Assembly: GCA_964489425.1 (NCBI GenBank) | Contig: CAZAYP010000143.1 | Coordinates: 1-7,257, forward strand | Direction: 5' to 3' | Length of the DNA stretch: 7,257 bases | Source: CAZAYP01 sp964489425 [NCBI: uncultured Verrucomicrobiota bacterium] | GTDB lineage: Bacteria; Verrucomicrobiota; Kiritimatiellia; RZYC01 | In this document: in pieces, positions 1 to 5,464 of the stretch | Position numbering within the stretch: position 1 is the first letter of the stretch | Layout of the letters: each line of letters begins with the position of its first letter | The notes under the pieces: model-generated | The model's database searches: none | Told to the model about the DNA's origin: nothing | Seen by the model: only the letters and a program-made list of their open reading frames with translations | Made by a program: the position numbers and the translations under genes

Positions 1-101
1 AGTAAAAATACAGCCTTTACGGCAGTGCTAGCCTCCAGTAGCGAAAGTCGGGCTAGGCGCCGGGTGGCCGCGGTGTTTTTCGTTTTTCCCATTGCCATCA
101 T
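1..101 (-). CDS. possible 5' end of a divergent gene, partial, unrecognised
   Basis: A reading frame starts at clustered ATG codons (101, 98 and 92 on the minus strand) and stays open to the left edge, giving 33 residues that begin MMAMGKTKNTAATRRLARLS. It is Lys/Arg-rich at first and then turns hydrophobic (TAVKAVFL), which could be the start of a membrane or DNA-binding protein. There is no clear Shine-Dalgarno site, and its first codons overlap the -35 element of the proposed hypB promoter. I do not recognise a family. It may equally be non-coding leader DNA, since a frame of this length is unremarkable by itself. Divergence from hypB is the only contextual support. Confidence 0.2.
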   Translation of the reverse strand, partial: MMAMGKTKNTAATRRLARLSLLEASTAVKAVFL

Positions 102-120
102 CCAGGCCGACTGCTATTTT
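92..120 (+). promoter_or_regulatory. candidate sigma70-type promoter for hypB
   Basis: A TTGCCA hexamer at 92-97 (5 of 6 to TTGACA) is followed after exactly 17 bases by TATTTT at 115-120 (4 of 6 to TATAAT). Transcription would begin near 127, leaving a leader of about 64 bases before the hypB ATG at 191. The stretch 1-190 has no convincing plus-strand gene, so hypB probably starts its own transcript rather than following hypA, its frequent partner. This is an inference from the motif alone. Confidence 0.4.
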
Positions 121-190
121 CACAAGCCTGCGATGGTCGCCAGCAGGTGGCCGTCCGGAATGAGCGCAAGCGTCCAGGAGAAAGCGACCC

Positions 191-982
191 ATGTGCGGCG
201 AGTGCGGATGCGGTGAGGCAAAGGGGCAACCCATAGCGCCAAACCTGCATTCGCTTGATCCCGCAACCGAACACCGCCATGCCGACGGCACCGTCCATTG
301 CCACGACCACCCGCACCCGCCCGCGCCGCCGCTCAAAACCATCGCGCTTGAGCAAAAGGTCCTCGCGCACAATGACGCCGTGGCCGCAACCAACCGCCAG
401 TGGCTGGCGGCGCGCCACGTGGTGGCCATCAACCTCATTTCCGCCCCCGGCGCCGGCAAAACGCTGCTCCTCGAGAAAACCCTGGAACGTCTGCGCGGCC
501 GGGTGCCGTGCGCGGTCATCGCCGGCGACCAGGAGACCGACCGGGATGCCCAGCGCCTGCGGGGCAAGGGCGCCCCGGTGGTGCAGATCCAGACCCACAG
601 CGCCTGCCACCTGGACGCGCAGCAGGTCCAGGCGGTGCTGCCAGAGGTTGTCCGCGACGACACCCGGCTGCTGTTCATCGAGAATGTCGGCAACCTTGTG
701 TGCCCGGCGGCCTTTGACCTGGGCGAGCATTTCAAGGTGGCGTTGCTGTCGGCCACGGAAGGCGAGGACAAGCCGTTGAAATACCCGGCCCTGTTTTCGC
801 TGGCCGGCGTGGTGGTGCTGACGAAGCTGGACCTGGCGCCGCACCTGGACTGGGATCGCGCGGCATGCCGGCAGAACGTCCAGCGTATCCACCCGGGCGT
901 GTTCATGTTTGAGCTGAGCGCGAAAACCGGGGCCGGGATGGATGCGTGGCTGGATTACCTGGCCACGCTGCCCGTGGGCTGA
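191..982 (+). CDS. hypB: hydrogenase nickel incorporation GTPase HypB
   Basis: HypB is the cytoplasmic SIMIBI-class GTPase that, with HypA, delivers nickel to the large subunit of [NiFe]-hydrogenase during maturation. The protein has 263 residues, a normal length. It opens MCGECGCGE, matching the N-terminal CxxCGC high-affinity nickel site known from E. coli HypB. A His-rich linker follows (H20, H28, H30, H36, C37, H38, H40, H42), suited to metal storage. The G domain has a P-loop at 84-91 (SAPGAGKT), GDQETDRDA at 112-120, the intersubunit metal site C139-H140 in ACHLDA with C171 in ENVGNLVCP, and the base-recognition motif TKLD at 211-214. The C-terminus FELSAKTGAGMDAW is typical of the family. 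The ATG is preceded by AGGAG at 176-180, ten bases upstream, and starting there preserves the nickel motif. No hypA, hypC, hypD, hypE or hypF is in the window. An HdrA-like fragment follows, which fits a hydrogenase/Hdr locus. Confidence 0.96.
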   Translation: MCGECGCGEAKGQPIAPNLHSLDPATEHRHADGTVHCHDHPHPPAPPLKTIALEQKVLAHNDAVAATNRQWLAARHVVAINLISAPGAGKTLLLEKTLERLRGRVPCAVIAGDQETDRDAQRLRGKGAPVVQIQTHSACHLDAQQVQAVLPEVVRDDTRLLFIENVGNLVCPAAFDLGEHFKVALLSATEGEDKPLKYPALFSLAGVVVLTKLDLAPHLDWDRAACRQNVQRIHPGVFMFELSAKTGAGMDAWLDYLATLPVG

Positions 983-1090
983 GGGTCATGGAAACCATGC
1001 TGCCGAGGGAAGGTTGAACTTGAGGCGCGGTGCGGGGGGGGGCGGTGGCCGCCGGCCTGTTACGGTGAAAAACCATAAGGCGGCGGGAGC

Positions 1091-1207
1091 CTGAGTGATC
1101 GGAAGAGAAAGACCGTCCTGTTCTTGTGCCGATGCGGGACCAACATCGCGAATTTCGTCGATCCGGAAGCGCTGGCGGCCTGGGCGAAGAAACGCGCGCC
1201 GGCCTAC
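1091..1207 (+). pseudogene. N-terminal fragment of an HdrA-like heterodisulfide reductase subunit
   Basis: In the plus-strand frame through 1109-1111, the bases encode SDRKRKTVLFL followed by CRCGTNIANFVDPEA and LAAWAKK. The pattern CxCGxNIAxxVDxEAxAxxA is the N-terminal signature of HdrA/QmoA-type subunits, Fe-S flavoproteins that pass electrons between hydrogenases, disulfides and quinone or ferredoxin partners. Intact HdrA proteins are several hundred residues long; here the similarity ends at about 35 residues, just where the opposing argJ stop codon lies (1204-1206), and the frame terminates at TAG 1250-1252 inside argJ. There is no in-frame ATG or GTG ahead of the motif. CTG at 1091 would give xSDRKRKTVLF and looks like a lost ATG. 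Alternatively GTG at 1095, behind GGGAG with 5-base spacing, would reach the motif only after a one-base frameshift. Frame and motif are seen directly. Family assignment is by recognition. Calling it a remnant is inference, and an assembly join would look the same. Confidence 0.6.
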
Positions 1208-2388
1208 TCCATATTGATGCGCACGTACTCTTCCGTGCAGTTGCACGTGTAGACCGTGGCCGTGCCGGGCCCGAGATGCAGATCGATGCTGATCCGGAAC
1301 TCCTTCTGCGCCACGACCCGGTCAAGGTCCGCGGCCGGCGTGCCGGCGGCCACGCCGTGGCGCGCGGCCGGGACATCGTCATAATCAACGTCCACCAGGT
1401 CCTCCTGCACGCGCGCGGGGGAATAGCCCAGGGCGTCCAGCACGCGGCCCCAGATGGCAAAGGAACCGGCCCAGGAGGTTTTGATCAGCAGGGAGTTGGC
1501 CACGGCGCGCGCGGCGGCGTCGGCCTCGGCGTGGTCGCGGGCGCCGCGCACCTGGACGGTGACGAACTTGGTGGCGCCCTCGCCGTCGCGCACGATTTTC
1601 TTGGCCAGATCCAGCGCCACCGCGGCCAGGGCGTTGTAAAACTCGGACCACTGCGGGTGCGCGGGCGTCAGCGGGTCGTTGCCGGCCTGGCCGTTGGCCA
1701 GGCACAGGACCGTGTCGTTGGTGCTCATGTCGCCGTCGACCGAGATCCGGTTGAAGCTCTGGTTGACGATGGCCGTGAGGTAGAACTGCAGGACCTGCTG
1801 CGGCACCACGGCATCGGTGAGCAGGAACGCGAACATGGTCGCCATGTGCGGCTCGATCATGCCGGCGCCCTTGGCCACGCCGGTGACGATCACCGGCCGG
1901 CCATCCACGACCAGGCGCACGGTGTGCGTTTTCATGAAGGTGTCCGTGGTCATGATGGCTTCCGCGGCCGCGGCGCCGCCATCCGGCGCCAGCGCGGCGG
2001 GCAACTGGCGGATGCCGGCCTCGATCTTGTCCATGGGCAGGCGCGCGCCGATCCGGCCGGTGGAGCAGACGAGTACCTGGTCCGCGGGCACGCCGAGGGC
2101 CGTCGCGGTCAAGGCGGCCATGCGCCGCGCGTCGTCCAGGCCGGCCGGCCCGGTGGCGGCGTTGGCGTTGCCGCTGTTGGCCACGATCGCCCGGGCGGTT
2201 CCGCCTTCGAGGCGTTCACGGCACAGCTTCACGGGCGCGGCCGCGACCTGGTTGGTGGTGAACACGCCGGCGAAGGCCGCCGGCACCTCCGAATAGAACA
2301 GCGCCATGTCGCGGGCGCCGCTTTTTTTGACGCGCGCCGCGACGCCGGCGGCCTGGAATCCCCTGGGCAGCACGATGGGTTCTTGCAT
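1204..2388 (-). CDS. argJ: bifunctional glutamate N-acetyltransferase / N-acetylornithine transferase ArgJ
   Basis: ArgJ moves the acetyl group from N-acetylornithine to glutamate, closing the acetyl cycle of arginine biosynthesis; some members also use acetyl-CoA. The precursor cuts itself into alpha and beta chains just before a conserved Thr. Here that site is the MATMF motif, with T184 as the new N-terminal nucleophile, inside KGAGMIEPHMATMF. Other family marks are FTTNQV (43-48), the ANSGNAN segment (70-76), STG at 109-111 (oxyanion hole) and the C-terminal EEYVRIN. I chose ATG 2388 (394 residues) because AAGGAG at 2398-2403 sits nine bases upstream; a TTG at 2406 in the same frame lies inside the rpsI terminator and is unlikely. 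The C-terminus reads INME then stop, a few residues shorter than the INADYR-type ending common in the family, and lies at the junction with the HdrA-like fragment. No other arg genes are in the window. Confidence 0.95.
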   Translation of the reverse strand: MQEPIVLPRGFQAAGVAARVKKSGARDMALFYSEVPAAFAGVFTTNQVAAAPVKLCRERLEGGTARAIVANSGNANAATGPAGLDDARRMAALTATALGVPADQVLVCSTGRIGARLPMDKIEAGIRQLPAALAPDGGAAAAEAIMTTDTFMKTHTVRLVVDGRPVIVTGVAKGAGMIEPHMATMFAFLLTDAVVPQQVLQFYLTAIVNQSFNRISVDGDMSTNDTVLCLANGQAGNDPLTPAHPQWSEFYNALAAVALDLAKKIVRDGEGATKFVTVQVRGARDHAEADAAARAVANSLLIKTSWAGSFAIWGRVLDALGYSPARVQEDLVDVDYDDVPAARHGVAAGTPAADLDRVVAQKEFRISIDLHLGPGTATVYTCNCTEEYVRINME

Positions 2389-2397
2389 AACGGCCAT

Positions 2398-2403
2398 CTC
2401 CTT
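2398..2403 (-). promoter_or_regulatory. argJ ribosome binding site
   Basis: Read on the minus strand this is AAGGAG, placed nine bases before ATG 2388 and directly adjoining another in-frame ATG at 2397, which is too close to be served. It decides the argJ start at 2388. It begins only five bases beyond the T-tract of the rpsI terminator, leaving no space for an argJ promoter between the terminator and the gene. Confidence 0.7.
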
Positions 2404-2407
2404 CAAG

Positions 2408-2436
2408 AAAAAACCCGAATGCGACGCATTCGGGTT
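2408..2436 (-). terminator. intrinsic terminator after rpsI
   Basis: On the minus strand, an 11-base stem AACCCGAATGC, loop GTC and perfect complement GCATTCGGGTT run straight into a tract of six T residues (plus-strand A at 2408-2413; the first two belong to the stem). This is a classic rho-independent terminator for the rplM-rpsI transcript, lying 27 bases past the rpsI stop. On the plus strand the stem is not followed by T residues, so it is directional. Because argJ begins 20 bases further on, incomplete termination here would set argJ expression. Confidence 0.85.
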
Positions 2437-2462
2437 CTTCGGTTGGGGCCAGCGGGCCCGGA

Positions 2463-2861
2463 TTAACGTTTCGAGAACTGGAAGCGCCGCCGCGCGCCGG
2501 GCTGGCCGGACTTTTTGCGTTCCTTCATGCGCGGGTCGCGGGTCAGGAACCCGCCCGCCTTGAGGACCGGGCGGTTGTTGGGGTCCGCGTCCAGGAGGGC
2601 GCGGGCGATCCCGTGGCGCATGGCGCCCGCCTGGCCCGCCACGCCGCCGCCGGAAACGTTGACGATCATGTCAAATTTTTTCACGGCATTCACGGCCGTC
2701 AGCGGCTGCTGGATATAATTTTGCAGGCTGAGGGACGGGAAAAAGTTGGTGAACTCCCGGCCATTGACCGACAGTTTGCCGACGCCCAGCATCATGCGCA
2801 CGCGGGCCACGGCGTTTTTCCGCCGGCCGGTCGCCACATATTCAACGATGTTCTGGCTCAC
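2463..2861 (-). CDS. rpsI: 30S ribosomal protein S9 (uS9)
   Basis: S9 belongs to the head of the small ribosomal subunit, and its basic tail reaches toward the P-site tRNA. The 132-residue protein (usual length about 130) starts with VEYVATGRRKNAVARVRM, contains LSVNGREFTNFFPS and the Gly-rich VNVSGGGVAGQAGAMRHGIA, and ends in the universally conserved ARRRFQFSKR tail. The start is GTG at 2861, with GGAGG at 2871-2875 nine bases upstream. It lies 46 bases downstream of rplM in the usual L13-S9 order. The transcript ends in the hairpin at 2408-2436. Confidence 0.98.
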   Translation of the reverse strand: MSQNIVEYVATGRRKNAVARVRMMLGVGKLSVNGREFTNFFPSLSLQNYIQQPLTAVNAVKKFDMIVNVSGGGVAGQAGAMRHGIARALLDADPNNRPVLKAGGFLTRDPRMKERKKSGQPGARRRFQFSKR

Positions 2862-2907
2862 GCTTTATTACCTCCGCAGGAAATGAGTTGGATGGGGGCG
2901 GCCCCGT

Positions 2908-3342
2908 TTACAGGTCCACGGCCAGTGTTTCAGGGTTCTGGCACGCATGGGGATGTTCCGCGCCGGCATACACCTTGAGGCGGCGCATCAGGCGCCGACT
3001 GAGCTTGTTGTCCGGCAACATGCCGCCCACGGCGTGGGTGATGATGCGCGTGGGGTTGCGTTCGCGCACGGCTTTGGCCGTAGCCTGTTTCAGGCCGCCG
3101 GGGTACCCGCTGAAGGAGCTGTACAGCTTCTTCTGCTCCTTGGACCCGGTCAGCTTGACCTTGGCGGCATTGATCACGACCACGAAGTCGCCCATGGCCA
3201 CGTGGGGCGTGAAGGTCGGCTTGGTTTTGCCCCGCAACAGGTTGGCACACACCACCGCCAGCCGGCCGGCCGGCTGGTCCGTGGCGTCGACCACGTACCA
3301 TTTATTTTCGGCGGTTTCCTCTTTGGCTACGTAACTTTTCAT
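2908..3342 (-). CDS. rplM: 50S ribosomal protein L13 (uL13)
   Basis: L13 is an early-assembling protein of the large ribosomal subunit that binds 23S rRNA. The protein has 144 residues, about the usual 142. Family segments seen are KWYVVDATDQPAGRLA (14-29), LRGKTKPTFTPHVAMGDFVVVINA, SGYPGGLK, HAVGGMLPDNKLSRR and VYAGAEHPH near the C-terminus. The ATG at 3342 is about 40 bases past the likely transcription start set by the promoter at 3390-3418. Its ribosome binding site is a modest GAAG-type purine stretch. rpsI follows directly. In E. coli L13 represses its own operon; nothing here lets me confirm that for this organism. Codons for residues near 22-28 form a 20-base perfect palindrome at 3258-3277. 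Confidence 0.98.
   Translation of the reverse strand: MKSYVAKEETAENKWYVVDATDQPAGRLAVVCANLLRGKTKPTFTPHVAMGDFVVVINAAKVKLTGSKEQKKLYSSFSGYPGGLKQATAKAVRERNPTRIITHAVGGMLPDNKLSRRLMRRLKVYAGAEHPHACQNPETLAVDL
3258..3277. repeat. 20-base perfect palindrome inside rplM
   Basis: The sequence reads the same on both strands: CCAGC, then CGGCCGGCCG, then GCTGG. It encodes part of the conserved L13 segment QPAGRLA through a run of GGC/CGG codons, so coding constraint plus high GC may be sufficient explanation. In mRNA it could fold into a stable hairpin about 65-85 bases after the start codon. Confidence 0.5.
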
Positions 3343-3389
3343 AACAGCACTTCTCTTCTTCTGGATTCTTGAACCAATACAAGGGGCGA

Positions 3390-3418
3390 ACGATAACCAA
3401 TCGCCGCCGGCCTGTCAA
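3390..3418 (-). promoter_or_regulatory. promoter of the rplM-rpsI operon
   Basis: On the minus strand a perfect -35 TTGACA (plus bases 3413-3418) is followed by a 17-base spacer and TATCGT (3390-3395), which matches 4 of 6 -10 positions. Transcription would begin near 3383, giving a leader of about 40 bases before the rplM ATG. Position, orientation and spacing all fit the operon. Based on motif only. Confidence 0.6.
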
Positions 3419-3460
3419 CACCTGTTGCCGGAAAAAAGGGCGTTTTTTATTGCCTGCCGA

Positions 3461-3643
3461 TTAGCGCCCCACGCGCATCCAGGCGTAGACCACAAAGCTG
3501 GCCAGGAACAGCACGAACATGGCGCCCAGGCACCACAGGCCGGCCTCGCGCCGCTCGGCCGCGCTGCTGGTCACGATCAACACCGCCCCGGCCGCGCCCG
3601 CCACGTAGGCGGCCAGGCGCAAGCCCCAGTACCATTTTTTCAT
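3461..3643 (-). CDS. small membrane protein with two transmembrane helices, unrecognised
   Basis: The frame gives a 60-residue protein that starts MKKWYWGLRLA. The ATG at 3643 is supported by GGGAGG at 3650-3655 with six-base spacing, the best ribosome binding site in the window. A longer frame opening at 3760 lacks such support and would overlap the divergent gene. Two hydrophobic stretches (about residues 9-26 and 36-55) are split by a charged turn, AERREAG, suggesting a helical hairpin in the inner membrane, with Arg near the C-terminus. I do not recognise a family. It is divergent from the large membrane protein at 3719 with a 75-base gap. A weak TTGATC-17-TAAACA pair at 3672-3700 could serve as its promoter. 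It lies just upstream of the rplM promoter and has no convincing terminator, so some transcripts may enter rplM. Confidence 0.7.
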   Translation of the reverse strand: MKKWYWGLRLAAYVAGAAGAVLIVTSSAAERREAGLWCLGAMFVLFLASFVVYAWMRVGR

Positions 3644-3718
3644 AGTTTGCCTCCCGGCCAGCTCGATGAGGTGTTTACCGGTTTGCTTTGCGCGGATCAA
3701 GACTGATAAAGTAACGGC

Positions 3719-5464
3719 ATGGCAACAGTGACTAAATCCGGACCCGCCAAGACGCGCCAAGATTGGATCCTGGCCATCTTGGGCAGCGCGGTACTCGCGC
3801 TGTTAATCCATGCTCCACGTCTCGGGGGCATTATCCACGAAACCCCGGGCGTGGACTTCTGCGTGCACTATCACTGGGTGCAAAACTTCGTGCAGGCGCT
3901 GAACGAGGGCGTGATTTATCCCCGGTGGGTGGCTGGGAGTTACGGCGGGCTGGGATCTCCAGATTTCATCCATTATTTTCCGCTATATTACTATGTAACG
4001 GCGCTTCTGCAATGGATCGTAGGGGATATATGGTCCGCTATGAAAGGGGTGGAGTGGTTGGCAAGTTTCTTGCTTGGAGTCTGCAGCTACTGGCTGGCGC
4101 GTGAGTTGCACTTGGATGTGAAAGGAGCTGTCGCCGCTTCGGCATTCCTGCAAGTTGCGCCAATGTTCATGATCAATCTTTGGGAAATGGCATTTTTTCC
4201 ATGGTATTTAAGTAATTTTCTGGTGGTGCTAACGTTGCTTTTCAGTTGGCAGTTGCGGGACCGCGCTGTTGTGGTCTACCTGCCTCTGAGCGTAACTGTT
4301 GCATTGCTGGCCGCTACACATTTGCTTGCTGCATATATGATGTTCTGGTGCGTTCCGGGCTTGCTGCTCGGAGGACTATACGGGCCTAGGGGTGGCCTAA
4401 AAAAAGTATTTGTATATTTTGTCCGCTGGCTTGGTTCATGCCTGGCGGGCCTATTATTAAGCTGCTTTTATCTTTGGCCTGCATTGACCACCTTGGACTT
4501 GGTTACTCCCGCGGGATATGCCGAAGCCACCCGCTGGCCAGATAATTTAACCTTCCCCTTTTTCTTGACCACTTCCTGGCGGGGCATCCAGTGGGGCATT
4601 GCCGGGGCACTTCTGCTGACATTGCTTTTTTGCGCAACCGCGTTATGGCACTGCCGCGCCGTGCGCACATTGGCTTGGTGGGCGGCTGTCAGCTTCTTTG
4701 CGGTGGCCGCCTTGGCGCTTTTCTGGTCTTCCCCGCTGGCATACTATTTTTGGCGTTACCTTCCCACCCTGAGTTTTGTCCAATTCCCTTACCGTTTCTT
4801 GCAATATGCCTCTGCTGCCGCCGTGATGGCTGCCTTGCTAGTTGCAGCAGGTTTAGGCCGAAACACCCGGGGCGGCTGGTTGAAAAGCTACCTCATCCTG
4901 CCCTTAATGCTGTTGGTGGGTTTGGGGCTGATTATACAGGCAAAAGGTATGTTCCTCCATGGCGCTAACGCACGCGGATACATTGACCGGATCTGCCAAA
5001 AGTCGACGATTTGGGGGCAGCCCGAGTATATTCCTGCCACCAACCGGATAGCGTGGTTTACATACGTGCACATGGGCGGCTTCGCGGGCGAATGCACGAA
5101 GCAAGGGGTCGCCGCCCGTGCGCTGGTGGACCGCGTGCAGGAACGCGCCTGGGAGATCACCGCCCCCGCCGCCGCAACCCTCACCCTCCCGCTGTTCGCT
5201 TACCCGGCGTGGGAGTTGAGCGTGGACGGTGTGCACCGCGGCCTGGGGGCTGATCCCGTGACCGGCCTGGTCCGGGCAGACATCGCCCCCGGGACGCACC
5301 AGGTCCGGTTGCGCTGGAAGGGCCTGCCCGAGGAAATCGTCGGGCGCTGGCTCAGCCTGGCCGGGGCGCTGCTGCTGGCCGGCGCCGCGCTCGTCAACCG
5401 GCGGCTTGACCGCCAGGCCCGGCGCCAGGACCTCACTCGGCCGGCGCTTCCGGATGCCAGGTAA
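3719..5464 (+). CDS. polytopic membrane protein, probable GT-C-type glycosyltransferase (YfhO/PTPS-related-like)
   Basis: This is a 581-residue protein with roughly ten or more hydrophobic helices. The first helix (about 16-32) leads into an external loop with D46 and H50 in GVDFCVHYHWVQNF, then GVIYPRWVAGSYGGLGSPDF and a Tyr-rich HYFPLYYYV. Acidic residues in that first loop, followed by the G-x-YPRW and FxYFPLYYY patterns, are typical of GT-C enzymes that use polyprenyl-phosphate sugars and of the membrane family named after PTPS-related domains. After about residue 455 comes a soluble, probably beta-rich domain (YPAWELSVDG, then GTHQVRLRWKG) resembling the C-terminus of YfhO-like proteins, then a last helix at about 543-562. 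No Shine-Dalgarno site precedes ATG 3719; a weak -10-like GATAAA at 3705-3710 would give an almost leaderless mRNA. The membrane part is AT-richer than its neighbours while the C-terminal part is very GC-rich. The final 32 bases overlap the convergent gene. Substrate unknown. Confidence 0.75.
   Translation: MATVTKSGPAKTRQDWILAILGSAVLALLIHAPRLGGIIHETPGVDFCVHYHWVQNFVQALNEGVIYPRWVAGSYGGLGSPDFIHYFPLYYYVTALLQWIVGDIWSAMKGVEWLASFLLGVCSYWLARELHLDVKGAVAASAFLQVAPMFMINLWEMAFFPWYLSNFLVVLTLLFSWQLRDRAVVVYLPLSVTVALLAATHLLAAYMMFWCVPGLLLGGLYGPRGGLKKVFVYFVRWLGSCLAGLLLSCFYLWPALTTLDLVTPAGYAEATRWPDNLTFPFFLTTSWRGIQWGIAGALLLTLLFCATALWHCRAVRTLAWWAAVSFFAVAALALFWSSPLAYYFWRYLPTLSFVQFPYRFLQYASAAAVMAALLVAAGLGRNTRGGWLKSYLILPLMLLVGLGLIIQAKGMFLHGANARGYIDRICQKSTIWGQPEYIPATNRIAWFTYVHMGGFAGECTKQGVAARALVDRVQERAWEITAPAAATLTLPLFAYPAWELSVDGVHRGLGADPVTGLVRADIAPGTHQVRLRWKGLPEEIVGRWLSLAGALLLAGAALVNRRLDRQARRQDLTRPALPDAR

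Noticed and set aside
28-906. Minus-strand frames opposite hypB (292 and 264 codons)
   Set aside because: The plus-strand frame is clearly HypB; the opposite frames are composition-driven and lack ribosome sites or motifs.
1034-1053. Run of nine G followed by a GGCGG-TGG-CCGCC hairpin, as a hypB terminator
   Set aside because: The hairpin has no following T-tract on either strand. The G-run is worth noting only as a place prone to sequencing indels.
2404-2406. TTG at 2406 as the argJ start
   Set aside because: It lies just after the terminator T-tract and is upstream of the AAGGAG that is correctly spaced for ATG 2388.
1126-2466. Long plus-strand reading frame opposite argJ (446 codons)
   Set aside because: It is the antisense shadow of a well-supported argJ in GC-rich DNA; its product is low-complexity Gly/Arg/His-rich with no family marks.
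3425-3450. A6/T6 inverted repeat after the 60-residue gene as a terminator
   Set aside because: The stem would be mostly A-T with only about three G-C pairs, too weak to call a terminator.
3682-3710. TTTGCT-17-GATAAA as a promoter for the gene at 3719
   Set aside because: Only 3 of 6 and 4 of 6 matches, and it implies a nearly leaderless mRNA; mentioned in the gene entry but not called as a feature.
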